64,000 nt of DNA from contig NZ_JPRF03000065.1 of NCBI RefSeq assembly GCF_001188955.3, positions 124,001-188,000 on the forward strand, written 5' to 3'. The notes beneath the pieces were generated by a model that did no database searches, was not told where the DNA came from, and saw only the letters and a list, made by a program, of their open reading frames with translations. The translations under genes and the position numbers were made by a program. Shown here in pieces: positions 8,282 to 16,139 of this stretch. How positions within the stretch are numbered: position 1 is the first letter of the stretch; every line of letters starts with the position of its first letter. The stretch is from Kitasatospora aureofaciens. Its GTDB lineage: Bacteria; Actinomycetota; Actinomycetes; Streptomycetales; Streptomycetaceae.

Positions 8282-9291
8282 CTCACCCCCTCCTTCCCAC
8301 CGCCCCCCTCGGCACCGACGGCCCGCTGGTGGGCGTCCAGGGCCTCGGCTGCATGGGCATGAGCGAGTTCTACGGCCCGACCGACTCCGACGAGGCGCTC
8401 GCCACGCTGGACGCCGCCCTGGAGCTGGGTGTCACGCTGTTCGACACCGCGGACATGTACGGTTCCGGCCGCAACGAGGAGTTCATCGGCCCGTTCGTCC
8501 GGGCCAACCGGGACAAGGTGGTGCTCGCCACCAAGTTCGCCATCGAGCGCGACCCGGCAGACCCGACCAAGCGCGCCATCCGCAACGACCCGGCGTACAT
8601 CCGTACCGCCGTGGAGGGCTCGCTGCGCCGCCTCGGCGTGGACGTGATCGACCTGTACTACATGCACCGCCGCAACCCGGAGGTGCCGCTGGCCGAATCG
8701 GTCGGCGCCATGGCCGAGTTGGTCCAGGCCGGCAAGGTGCGCCGGCTGGGCCTGTCCGAGGTGACCGGGGCCGAGCTGCGCGAGGCGCACGCCGTCCACC
8801 CGATCGCCGCGGTGCAGTCCGAGTGGTCGGTGTTCGCCCGTGACGTCGAGCGCTCGGCGGTGCCGGCCGCGGCCGAGCTGGGCGTCGCCTTCGTGCCGTA
8901 CTCGCCGCTCGGACGCGGCTTCCTGACCGGCGCCTTCCAGGACGCCGCGACGCTGGCGGCGGACGACTTCCGCCGCACCCACCCGCGGTACACCGGTGAG
9001 AACGCCGTCGCCAACGCCGAACTGCTCAGCCCGATGCGGAAGATCGCCGAGGCCCACGAGGCGACGCTCGCCCAGGTCGCGCTGGCCTGGGTGCACCAGC
9101 GGGCCGAGGTGCACGGGCTGACCGTCGTGCCGATCCCGGGCACCCGCAAGCGCAGCCGACTGGCGGAGAACACCGCGGCGGCGACCCTGCGGCTGAGCGC
9201 GGAGGAGCTGGCGCTGCTGGAGCCGCTGGCCGGCCAGGTGGCGGGGGACCGCTACGCGGACATGCGCAACACCTCGGTCGGACGGGAGTAA
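8278..9291 (+). CDS. Aldo/keto reductase
   Basis: A 337-residue NADPH-dependent oxidoreductase with the TIM-barrel fold. The catalytic tetrad region is visible: Asp in LFDTADMYGSGRNEEFIG with its Tyr, Lys in VVLATKF and His in LYYMHRRNP. The C-terminal cofactor segment is IPGTRKRSRLAENTAAA. It is translationally coupled to the MerR gene, so it is probably that regulator's target and reduces a reactive carbonyl inducer. Confidence 0.92.
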   Translation: MTHPLLPTAPLGTDGPLVGVQGLGCMGMSEFYGPTDSDEALATLDAALELGVTLFDTADMYGSGRNEEFIGPFVRANRDKVVLATKFAIERDPADPTKRAIRNDPAYIRTAVEGSLRRLGVDVIDLYYMHRRNPEVPLAESVGAMAELVQAGKVRRLGLSEVTGAELREAHAVHPIAAVQSEWSVFARDVERSAVPAAAELGVAFVPYSPLGRGFLTGAFQDAATLAADDFRRTHPRYTGENAVANAELLSPMRKIAEAHEATLAQVALAWVHQRAEVHGLTVVPIPGTRKRSRLAENTAAATLRLSAEELALLEPLAGQVAGDRYADMRNTSVGRE

Positions 9292-9300
9292 GTGCCCGCG

Positions 9301-9330
9301 GGGTCCGGGGATCGGCGACTCCCCGGACCC
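9301..9330. terminator. Bidirectional terminator after the aldo/keto reductase gene
   Basis: A perfect 11-bp GC stem (GGGTCCGGGGA / TCCCCGGACCC) with an 8-nt loop lies between two convergent genes. Confidence 0.8.
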
Positions 9331-9346
9331 CCGGGTCCCGAGGCAC

Positions 9347-9925
9347 TCAGGCCTTGCGGCCCAGCCAGGCGGCCAGCCGGGTGTGGACGTCGGCGTCCTC
9401 GGCGGCCGGCCGCACCGCCCCGAACGGGACGCCCTCGACCCGGCTCTCCGGCGGCAGGATCAGCTGGGCGACGGCCAGCGCGGTGCCGGCCACCTCGTCG
9501 TCCAGCACGAAGCCGTTGTCGAGGGCGGTCGCGATGTCCCAACAGTGGGTGCCGAGTTCCATCACGTAGCCGCCGACCGCGACCGCTCCGGGCACCTCGC
9601 CCCAGGGGGCGACGGTCGGGCGGCCCAGCTTGCTGTCGTCCGCCCAGGCGGCGGTCACCCGGGCGCGGGCCCGGTCCAGCACGGCCGTCCAGCCGTCGTC
9701 CGAGGGGTCCTCGATGGCGGCCACGACGTCCTGGGCGTGACCGCCCTCGCCCATGTACGCGAAGCGGTGGATGCCGCCGATCACGTGGTTCAGCAGCTGA
9801 CGCAGCGTGTACTCCTCGCAGGGAGTGGGCCGGTCGAGGTCGGCGGGGGTGATGGTGGCGAACAGCCGGTCCAGCTGGGCGAGGGCGGTGAGGTACTGCG
9901 GGCGGGCGTCCTGGACGGCGCTCAT
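9347..9925 (-). CDS. TIGR03086-type DinB-like metal-binding protein
   Basis: A 192-residue member of the mycothiol-dependent maleylpyruvate isomerase/DinB fold. It shows the typical N-terminus (LDRLFATITPADLDRPTPCE), a metal-ligand His in LLNHVIGG and a second in ELGTHCWDIATA. These proteins are four-helix metal-binding enzymes thought to use thiols such as mycothiol; the substrate is unknown. It is divergent from a WYL regulator across an operator-like repeat and is probably its target. Confidence 0.85.
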   Translation of the reverse strand: MSAVQDARPQYLTALAQLDRLFATITPADLDRPTPCEEYTLRQLLNHVIGGIHRFAYMGEGGHAQDVVAAIEDPSDDGWTAVLDRARARVTAAWADDSKLGRPTVAPWGEVPGAVAVGGYVMELGTHCWDIATALDNGFVLDDEVAGTALAVAQLILPPESRVEGVPFGAVRPAAEDADVHTRLAAWLGRKA

Positions 9926-10000
9926 CTGTGGTCAGCTCCCTTGTGGGGTCGGGTGGTTCGGGCGGCCCTCGCGGGCTCGGAACGCAATCTGCCAGTAAAA

Positions 10001-10019
10001 CCTGACAACGGCCGTCAGG
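10001..10019. promoter_or_regulatory. Operator-like inverted repeat between DinB-like and WYL genes
   Basis: CCTGAC and GTCAGG flank a 7-nt spacer, with A and T runs outside the arms. It lies 20 bp before the WYL regulator ATG and 75 bp from the divergent gene start, the right place for a shared operator. Confidence 0.6.
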
Positions 10020-10039
10020 ATTTTTGGGATCCTGGCGTC

Positions 10040-11032
10040 ATGAAGGCCGACCGCCTGCTCTCGATCCTGCTGCTGCTCCAGACCCGCGGCCGGGTGCCCG
10101 CCACCGAACTGGCCGAACGGCTGGAGGTGTCCGTCCGCACCATCTACCGGGACGTCGAGTCCCTCTCCGCCGCCGGGGTGCCGGTGTTCACCGAACGCGG
10201 CCGGCACGGCGGCATCAACCTGCTGCCCGGCTACCGCACGGACGTCACCGGGCTGACCGCCGACGAGGCCCGGGCCCTGTTCGTGCTCTCCACCCAGGGC
10301 GCGCACAGCGACCTCGGACTGGACGGCGCGCTCGGCTCGGCGCTGCGCAAGGTGATGGCGGCGCTGCCCGCCCCGCACCGCCCGGCCGCCGAGCGGGTCA
10401 GCGAGCGCATCCTGGTCGACCCGGCCCGCTGGATGCAGAACTCCCAGCCGGGCGCCGCCGGGCTGCCGGACCTGGGCGAGCTGCAGTACGCCGTGTTCGC
10501 CGACCGGCGGCTGCGGCTGCGCTACCGGCACAGCGGCACGCCCGCACCGGTGGAGTACACCGTCGACCCGTACGGCCTGGTGAACAAGGCCACGGTCTGG
10601 TACCTGGTGGCCGATCTGCACGGCGAGCCGCGGCTGTTCCGGGCCGATCGGGTGCTGAGCGCCGAGACCACCGAGGAGACGGTCCGCCGCCGGGCCGGGG
10701 TGGCGCTCGGCGAGGTGTGGGCGGCGCTGCGCGAGCAGGTGGAGCGACTGCCCAAGGACGTACCGGCCCGGGTGCGGGTCCGGCGCGGGCGGCTGGACCT
10801 GTTCCTGCGCCTCCACGGCGGCCGGGTCACGGCTCCGCCGCCGGAGTCCGGGGCCGGTCCGGCCGAGGAGTGGGTGGAGCTGGCGCTGGCCTTCCCGGCC
10901 GCGGCGGCCGTCCGCGCGCTGCTGGCGTTCGGCGCGGACGTCGAGGTGCTGGCTCCGCCGGCCGCCCGGCGCGAGCTGGCCCGGGCGGCGGCGGAGGCCC
11001 TGCGGCTCTACCGGGACGAAGACGGAACCTAG
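10040..11032 (+). CDS. WYL domain (YafY-type) transcriptional regulator
   Basis: A 330-residue regulator. The N-terminal HTH_11 winged helix is at residues 1-60 (ADRLLSILLLLQTRGRVPAT, then AERLEVSVRTIYRDV), with a WYL ligand-binding domain from about residue 140. Family members sense nucleic-acid or small-molecule ligands and often repress an adjacent divergent gene. ATG 10040 is the family-typical start. Its TAG overlaps the stop of the convergent DUF1023 gene (CTAG). Confidence 0.92.
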   Translation: MKADRLLSILLLLQTRGRVPATELAERLEVSVRTIYRDVESLSAAGVPVFTERGRHGGINLLPGYRTDVTGLTADEARALFVLSTQGAHSDLGLDGALGSALRKVMAALPAPHRPAAERVSERILVDPARWMQNSQPGAAGLPDLGELQYAVFADRRLRLRYRHSGTPAPVEYTVDPYGLVNKATVWYLVADLHGEPRLFRADRVLSAETTEETVRRRAGVALGEVWAALREQVERLPKDVPARVRVRRGRLDLFLRLHGGRVTAPPPESGAGPAEEWVELALAFPAAAAVRALLAFGADVEVLAPPAARRELARAAAEALRLYRDEDGT

Positions 11033-12243
11033 GTGTTGGGCTGCGCCCGGACCACGTCGCGGTAGTCCCCGAGGGAGATGGCCGCGAAGTTGTGCAGGCT
11101 GTCGGTGCCGTCGGTGAGGTAGCCGTTGTGGCCGGCGGCGCGGGCGGAGGAGATCTGCTCGGCGCCGAAGCCGTTGCCGGTCGGGTCGGCGCCGTGGCCG
11201 AGCTTGCCGACCTCCAGGAACGGGACGTTGCCGATCCAGTCGCTGGGGTTGCGGGTGGCCCACACGTGCACGCCGCCGCCGAGTTCGCCGGCGGACTGGA
11301 CGCCCATGCCGGGGCTGCCGAACACCATCATGTCGGTGATGCCCGAGGTGTCGGACGGCGAGGCGGCCGCGCGCGGGATCTTCGGGGCGGCGGTGCCGCA
11401 GACCACCGAGCCGTAGGAGTGGCAGAGCAGCGCCGGGGGAGCGTCCGGCCGGGTGGTCTCCTTGAGGCCGGCCAGCAGGCGCTGCAGCCTGGGAGCGGCG
11501 ACGTCGGCGAGCCGGGAGGTGGCCGCGTCCGGGCCGAGGCCGGAGGGGGTGACGTACCCGGTCCAGGCGATCACGGCGGTACGGGTCTTCGGGGCCTGGC
11601 GCTGCTCCTCGGCGTACAGGGCGCGGGCCATGCCGGCCGCGCCGCGCAGCGGCTCGGCCGACTGGTCGAAATGGCCCAGGTCGGCGTCCGAGCCGGGGAC
11701 GACCACGGAGACCCGCTCGGCGTCGGCGAGGTCGCCCCAGACCTCGGTGACCAGGCCCCGGCCGCGCGGGTCGAAGGCGAGGATCTGCCGGCCGGGGGCG
11801 AGCAGGCGGTCGACGTCGTTGGCGCGGGAGACGGCCAGTGCCCGGGTGTCGGCGTCCAGCTTCTTGTCGGCCGCGCGGACCCGGGCGGCGTCGCGCTCGT
11901 CGGCGAGCGCGATCCGGTTGGCGCGGTAGCGCAGGTCCAGCGGGGCGCCGTCGTAGTTGCCGACGACCAGCGGGTACTGCTTGACCAGCCGGTCCAGCTC
12001 GGTGGGGGCGAGCGAGGCGAAGAAGGCGGCGGCGTCGGCCGGGCTGGTGGTGGCCGGGTCGGGCAGGGAGCGGCCGAAGGAGTGGTCCTGCACCCAGGCG
12101 GAGCTGCCGGCCGGGGGCGTGGAGATCGCCAGCTGCTCGGAGGAGACCGCGGCCGCGGCGGCCGAGGCACCCGCGTCGGCGAGCACGGCACAACCCGCGA
12201 ACGCCCCGATCAGTACCCGCTTCCAGCGTCGGGGCTTGCGCAC
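11029..12243 (-). CDS. Secreted alpha/beta hydrolase, DUF1023 (copy 1)
   Basis: A 404-residue exported hydrolase. The start was set at GTG 12243, because GAGGGAG precedes it and a basic segment (RKPRRWKRVL) then leads into a hydrophobic, Ala-rich signal sequence. The nucleophile elbow is CHSYGSVVCG with the DUF1023 context (AWTGYVTPSGLG upstream, GSPGMGV downstream). The substrate is unknown; lipid ester or peptide bonds are possible. A paralog lies 2 kb away on the same strand, with a YjbR gene and an acyltransferase between them. Confidence 0.88.
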   Translation of the reverse strand: MRKPRRWKRVLIGAFAGCAVLADAGASAAAAAVSSEQLAISTPPAGSSAWVQDHSFGRSLPDPATTSPADAAAFFASLAPTELDRLVKQYPLVVGNYDGAPLDLRYRANRIALADERDAARVRAADKKLDADTRALAVSRANDVDRLLAPGRQILAFDPRGRGLVTEVWGDLADAERVSVVVPGSDADLGHFDQSAEPLRGAAGMARALYAEEQRQAPKTRTAVIAWTGYVTPSGLGPDAATSRLADVAAPRLQRLLAGLKETTRPDAPPALLCHSYGSVVCGTAAPKIPRAAASPSDTSGITDMMVFGSPGMGVQSAGELGGGVHVWATRNPSDWIGNVPFLEVGKLGHGADPTGNGFGAEQISSARAAGHNGYLTDGTDSLHNFAAISLGDYRDVVRAQPNT

Positions 12244-12375
12244 CGCACCAACTCCCTCGGGGCCCGTCACCGATTCTCGGGCGGTGCCCGGAGGGTGCGA
12301 TATGGACTGCTGACTTCCCTGCGCAAGCGTAGAGGTCACGAGACGGTGACGGGCGCGCCTAAACTGTGGGATGGA

Positions 12376-12777
12376 TCACATGAACCGTGCGTGTCCTTCC
12401 GGCGTCCTTGTGGGGCCCTTCGAAGGGTGCTGAGCGGAGTTCCGGGCGTCGAGCTCGCCGACCAGCCGCTTGGGTGCCGTCCGCCGCCAGGCCTCGGTGA
12501 CCAGGTCCTGCAGCTCCTCCGGGTCGACCAGGTCCAGCCGGACGCTCACCCAGCCGTGCCGCCCGACGTACCGGGCGAAGGAGAACACCTCGGGCTCGGC
12601 GGCGATCAGCTCGGCCTGGTCCTCGCGCGAGGCCTTGACGGTGACGCTGTCGCCGTCGGGCGAGCCCATCGCGAAGACCTTGCCGCGGACCCGCAGCGTC
12701 TCGATGCCCCAGGTCGGCTCCTGGGCGGCCTCCGGCAGGGTCAGGGCCATCGCGCGGAACTCGTCGAACGTCACCAT
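12376..12777 (-). CDS. MmcQ/YjbR family protein
   Basis: A 133-residue MmcQ/YjbR-fold protein, a small domain that resembles DNA-binding proteins but has no proven role. Family marks are the N-terminal FDEFRAMALTLPEA, the segment GRHGWVSVRLD and the C-terminal WRRTAPKRLV. No signal peptide is present. Start is ATG 12777; it sits 132 bp upstream of the DUF1023 gene on the same strand. Confidence 0.85.
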   Translation of the reverse strand: MVTFDEFRAMALTLPEAAQEPTWGIETLRVRGKVFAMGSPDGDSVTVKASREDQAELIAAEPEVFSFARYVGRHGWVSVRLDLVDPEELQDLVTEAWRRTAPKRLVGELDARNSAQHPSKGPTRTPEGHARFM

Positions 12778-12852
12778 GGGGGGAGGTTAGAGCAGGGCGC
12801 CGACAGCGCGCGCCGGTCCGCGCCCCGCGCGTGCCGTGGTCGACGGCGTGCG

Positions 12853-14082
12853 TCACACCATCCCCAGCGCGTACGCGGCGAAGAGCGCCGCCGCGGCGCC
12901 GGCCAGCGCCTTGCCGATCCGGGAGAAGGCCGTCCAGGGGCCGTCGAAACGCCGGGCGAACCACCCGATCGCCACCAGGGCGGCGCCGAACAGCGGGAGC
13001 AGGGCCAGTCGGGCGGCCACCCAGCCGAGCGAGTCCGGCGCGGTGGTCAGACCGGGCAGGGCGCCGAGGCCGGCCGCACCGGGCACCGCCACGGCGAGCA
13101 TCGCGCTCTGGTGCCAGCAGAAGATCGTCATCGCCGACAGGTTGACCACCACCACCGGCAGCCAGAGAAGCGGACGGCGGCTCAGCAGCCGTCCCAGCCG
13201 CTCCCGCAGCAGCACCGCGGCGCCGCACTGAACCGCCGCCAGGGCGAGCACCAGCAGGGACGGCGGGTGCGAGTTGGTCCGCTCGGCGCCCGGTACACCC
13301 ACCATGCTGGCCGGGTAGTGGAACACGACCAGCAGCGCGGCGAACAGCGCGCCGCCACCGAGCAGCAGCGCCCGGGCCGCCGGACGGCCGAGCCGGCCCT
13401 GCGCCCACAGCACGCCCAGCTGGTAGCCGAACATCCAGCCCGGCAGCAGGTTCAGCAGCCCGACCCAGGACGGCACCGCCTCGGCCCACGGCCCGTACCG
13501 CAGCAGGTCGACCACGGCGACCGCGGCCACCAGCAGGCCCGCCGACCAGAGGCCGAGCCGCCGCCCGAAGGCCGCGCAGAGCGGAGTGAGCGCGGTCAGC
13601 GCCAGGTACACCCCGATGTACCAGAGCGGCTGCACCACCAGGGTCGCGCCGGTGCGCAGGGTGTCCGCGGGCACGCCGAGCCGGGGCAGCAGCGGGATCA
13701 GCAGCGCCCACACCGCCGTCACCCCGAGCACCGGCCGCAGCAGCCGGACGGTCCTGGCACGCAGCCAACTCCCGTACGGCAGGCCCTTCTCCCGGGCCCG
13801 CTCGAGCGAGCGGACCGAGGAGTGGCCGCCGACCAGGAAGAACACCCCCAGCATCTGGAGCACCCAGCTGGCCGGGGCGAAGAAGCCGAGCGAGGAGAGC
13901 GGGCTGGCGTTGTGCAGGGCGCCGTCGGGGGAGAGGGTCAGGCCGCCGAGCATCCAGTGGCCGATCGGGACGGAGAGCAGGGCGAGGGCGCGCAGCCCGT
14001 CCAGGGCGCGGTCGCGGGTGGCGGGGGTCTTCGCGTCGACCTTCTCGGCGGCGCGGCGCAGGGCGGTGAGCGGGTGGGCCAT
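12853..14082 (-). CDS. Membrane acyltransferase (Acyltransferase_3 family)
   Basis: A 409-residue integral membrane O-acyltransferase. The family motif RALDGLRALALLSVPIGHW near residues 25-43 carries the catalytic His region, and about ten hydrophobic helices follow (for example VLQMLGVFFLVGGHS and LLVLALAAVQCGAAVLL). Family members acylate sugars, lipids or antibiotics at the membrane. It lies between two secreted DUF1023 hydrolases on the same strand, so a cell-envelope lipid or glycan substrate is plausible but unproven. Confidence 0.88.
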   Translation of the reverse strand: MAHPLTALRRAAEKVDAKTPATRDRALDGLRALALLSVPIGHWMLGGLTLSPDGALHNASPLSSLGFFAPASWVLQMLGVFFLVGGHSSVRSLERAREKGLPYGSWLRARTVRLLRPVLGVTAVWALLIPLLPRLGVPADTLRTGATLVVQPLWYIGVYLALTALTPLCAAFGRRLGLWSAGLLVAAVAVVDLLRYGPWAEAVPSWVGLLNLLPGWMFGYQLGVLWAQGRLGRPAARALLLGGGALFAALLVVFHYPASMVGVPGAERTNSHPPSLLVLALAAVQCGAAVLLRERLGRLLSRRPLLWLPVVVVNLSAMTIFCWHQSAMLAVAVPGAAGLGALPGLTTAPDSLGWVAARLALLPLFGAALVAIGWFARRFDGPWTAFSRIGKALAGAAAALFAAYALGMV

Positions 14083-14108
14083 GGTGGTGCTCCTTCCGGT
14101 GCGAGGTG

Positions 14109-14190
14109 TCGGAGGGCGGTGTGGGAGGGCGGTGCGGGGCGGATCTCGGAGGGCGGTGCGGGGCGGATCTCGGAGGGCGGTGCGGATCTC
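14109..14190. repeat. Tandem 24-nt repeat between acyltransferase and DUF1023 genes
   Basis: The unit GGAGGGCGGTGCGGGGCGGATCTC occurs about two and a half times head to tail, with a degenerate extra copy at the left end. It lies just after the DUF1023 stop and before the acyltransferase start; slippage is the simplest origin. Confidence 0.75.
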
Positions 14191-14199
14191 GCAGAGCCC

Positions 14200-15321
14200 T
14201 CAGTGCCCGAGGGCGATCGCGGCGTAGGCGGCGAGCGAGGCGGTGCCGGGGGCGAAGTAGCCGGTGTGGCCGTGGGATCCGGTGGAGGGCAGCGGGCGGG
14301 CGCCGAAGCCGGGACCGGTCGGGTCGGCGCCGTGGCCGAGACCGAACAGCCGGACGTTGGGCACGTTGCCGATCCAGTCGGAGCCGTTGCGGGTGGTGGC
14401 CCAGAGCGGGACGTCCGGGTCGAGGTCGGCGGCCGAGTCGACGCCCATGCCGGGCGAGCCGAGCACCACCAGGGCGGAGGCGCGGGCCCGGGTGGGGTGG
14501 GCCAGGCCGCAGACCACCGAGCCGTAGCTGTGGCAGAACACCGTGGGCGGGGCCTGCGGGTGGGTGCTGACGGCGAGTCCGTCGAGCAGCCGGGTGAGGC
14601 GGGTGGCGCCGGCCCGGGCGAGGTCCTCGGTGGCGGCGTCGACACCGACACCGACCGGGGTGGTGTAGCCGGCCCAGGCGATCACGGCCGTTCCCCCGTC
14701 GGTGGCCTGCCGCAGGGCGCGGGCCATGCCGGCGGGGGTGCCGTACGGGTCGGTGGCGCGGTCGAAGGTCAGCAGGTCGATGTCCGAGCCGGGGACGATC
14801 ACGGCCGTGCGGGCGGCGGTGGCGAGGTCGCCGAACACCTCGGCGACCTGGCCGCGGCCGCGCGGGTCGAAGGCGAGGATCTGCCGGTCGCCGTTCAGCA
14901 GGGTGCGGTAGCGCTCGGCGCGGGTGCGGGCGGCCTGCTGGTCCTGCGGGGTGAGGGCCGGGTCGGTGGCCCGGGCGAGTTCCCGGGTGCGTTCGGCGGT
15001 GAGGGCCAGGGTGTTGGCGCGGTACCGGAGCCGGGCCGGGGCGCCGTCCAGGTTGCCGACCACCAGGGGGTGCCGGGCGGCCAGGGCGTCCTGCTGTGCG
15101 GGCGTCAACCCGGCGAAGAACGACGCGACCTGGGCCGGGGTGCTGGTGGCCGGATCGGGCGGTTGGAGGCCGAGCGCGGTGTCGGCGGTCCAGGCGGCGC
15201 TGCCGGGCGGCGGGCCGGTGACGGCGCTCTGGGTGTCGGCGGCCCAGCCGCCCGCGCCGAGTGCGGCCGCCAGTGCCACCGCGGTGGCGGCGATCGCCCG
15301 CCTGGTCCGGAACCTGCGCAT
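14200..15321 (-). CDS. Secreted alpha/beta hydrolase, DUF1023 (copy 2)
   Basis: A 373-residue paralog of the product at 11029-12243. It has a basic N-terminus (MRRFRTRRAIAATAVALAAA) and Ala-rich signal peptide, the nucleophile elbow FCHSYGSVVCGLA, and the same WAGYTTPVGVG and GSPGMGVDSA motifs. Both share the core phrase HPLVVGN-DGAP-LRYRAN, which indicates duplication. No lipobox is seen. It is likely exported; substrate unknown. Confidence 0.88.
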   Translation of the reverse strand: MRRFRTRRAIAATAVALAAALGAGGWAADTQSAVTGPPPGSAAWTADTALGLQPPDPATSTPAQVASFFAGLTPAQQDALAARHPLVVGNLDGAPARLRYRANTLALTAERTRELARATDPALTPQDQQAARTRAERYRTLLNGDRQILAFDPRGRGQVAEVFGDLATAARTAVIVPGSDIDLLTFDRATDPYGTPAGMARALRQATDGGTAVIAWAGYTTPVGVGVDAATEDLARAGATRLTRLLDGLAVSTHPQAPPTVFCHSYGSVVCGLAHPTRARASALVVLGSPGMGVDSAADLDPDVPLWATTRNGSDWIGNVPNVRLFGLGHGADPTGPGFGARPLPSTGSHGHTGYFAPGTASLAAYAAIALGH

Positions 15322-15427
15322 GTCCCTGCTCTCCCTCGCCCGTTGGGCCGGCGACCGGATTCGGTTGCCGACGGGGAGGAAGGTAGGAATGCGACGGCCC
15401 CGCGGACGTCACACCGCGGGGCCAACT

Positions 15428-15468
15428 CCCGGGTGCTACCCGGGTATGAGGGGGATGTCCCCCCTCAT
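15428..15468. terminator. Double hairpin at the 3' end of the response regulator gene
   Basis: Two adjacent hairpins are present: CCCGGGT-gct-ACCCGGG at 15428-15444, and a 9-bp stem ATGAGGGGG/CCCCCTCAT at 15446-15468. The second overlaps the regulator stop codon. Together they probably end the kinase-regulator transcript. Confidence 0.55.
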
Positions 15469-16139
15469 TCGCCGGGGGTCACCAGGCCCGACTCGTACGC
15501 CAGCACCACCGCCTGGGCGCGGTCACGCAGGTCGAGCTTGCCGAGGATGCGCCCGATGTGGGTCTTGACGGTCTGTTCGGCGAGCACCAGTCGGGCGGCG
15601 ATCTCCTGGTTGGACAGGCCGCGGGCGATCAGCTCCAGCACCTCGGTCTCGCGCGGGGTCAGGCCGTTGAGCCGCAGCCTGGGGTCGCGGCGCTTGGCGG
15701 GCCGGTTGCGGGCGAAGTCCGCGATCAGCCGCCGAGTGACGGAGGGGGCGAGCAGCGCCTCGCCGGCCGCGACCACCCGGACCGCGGCGATCAGGTCGGC
15801 GGGCGGGGCGTCCTTGAGCAGGAAGCCACTGGCCCCGGCGCGCAGCGCCTCGTACACGTAGTCGTCCACGTCGAAGGTGGTCAGCATCAGCACCCTGGGC
15901 CGGTGCGCCCCCGGGACGGCGGGGTCGAGCAGCTTCCGGGCGGCCTCCAGGCCGTCCATGACGGGCATCCGGACGTCCATCAGCACCACGTCCGGGTGGG
16001 TGCGGCCGGTGACCTCCAGGGCCTGGGCGCCGTCCGCCGCGTCCCCCACCACGTCGATGTCGCTCTGGGCGTTGAGCAGGGCGGCGAACCCGGCCCGCAC
16101 CATGGCCTGGTCGTCGACGATGATCACGCGGATGGTCAT
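15465..16139 (-). CDS. NarL/LuxR-type response regulator
   Basis: A 224-residue response regulator. The receiver domain (1-120) has the acidic pair Asp9/Asp10, phospho-acceptor Asp55 in LMDVRMP, the Thr of MLTTFD and Lys in FLLKDAPP. The LuxR-type helix-turn-helix at the C-terminus begins LTPRETEVLELIARGLSNQE. It overlaps the kinase gene by 4 nt (ATGA) and so is its cognate partner. The signal and targets are unknown. Confidence 0.95.
   Translation of the reverse strand: MTIRVIIVDDQAMVRAGFAALLNAQSDIDVVGDAADGAQALEVTGRTHPDVVLMDVRMPVMDGLEAARKLLDPAVPGAHRPRVLMLTTFDVDDYVYEALRAGASGFLLKDAPPADLIAAVRVVAAGEALLAPSVTRRLIADFARNRPAKRRDPRLRLNGLTPRETEVLELIARGLSNQEIAARLVLAEQTVKTHIGRILGKLDLRDRAQAVVLAYESGLVTPGE

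Noticed and set aside
12359..15412. A 1,017-codon minus-strand open frame
   Set aside because: It is a shadow of the acyltransferase and DUF1023 genes; the residues are low-complexity Arg/Pro/Gly and no domain is seen.
10024..15861. A 1,945-codon open frame on the plus strand
   Set aside because: It overlaps six well-supported genes, has a repetitive Arg/Gly/Ala-rich composition typical of GC-rich shadow frames, and matches no family.
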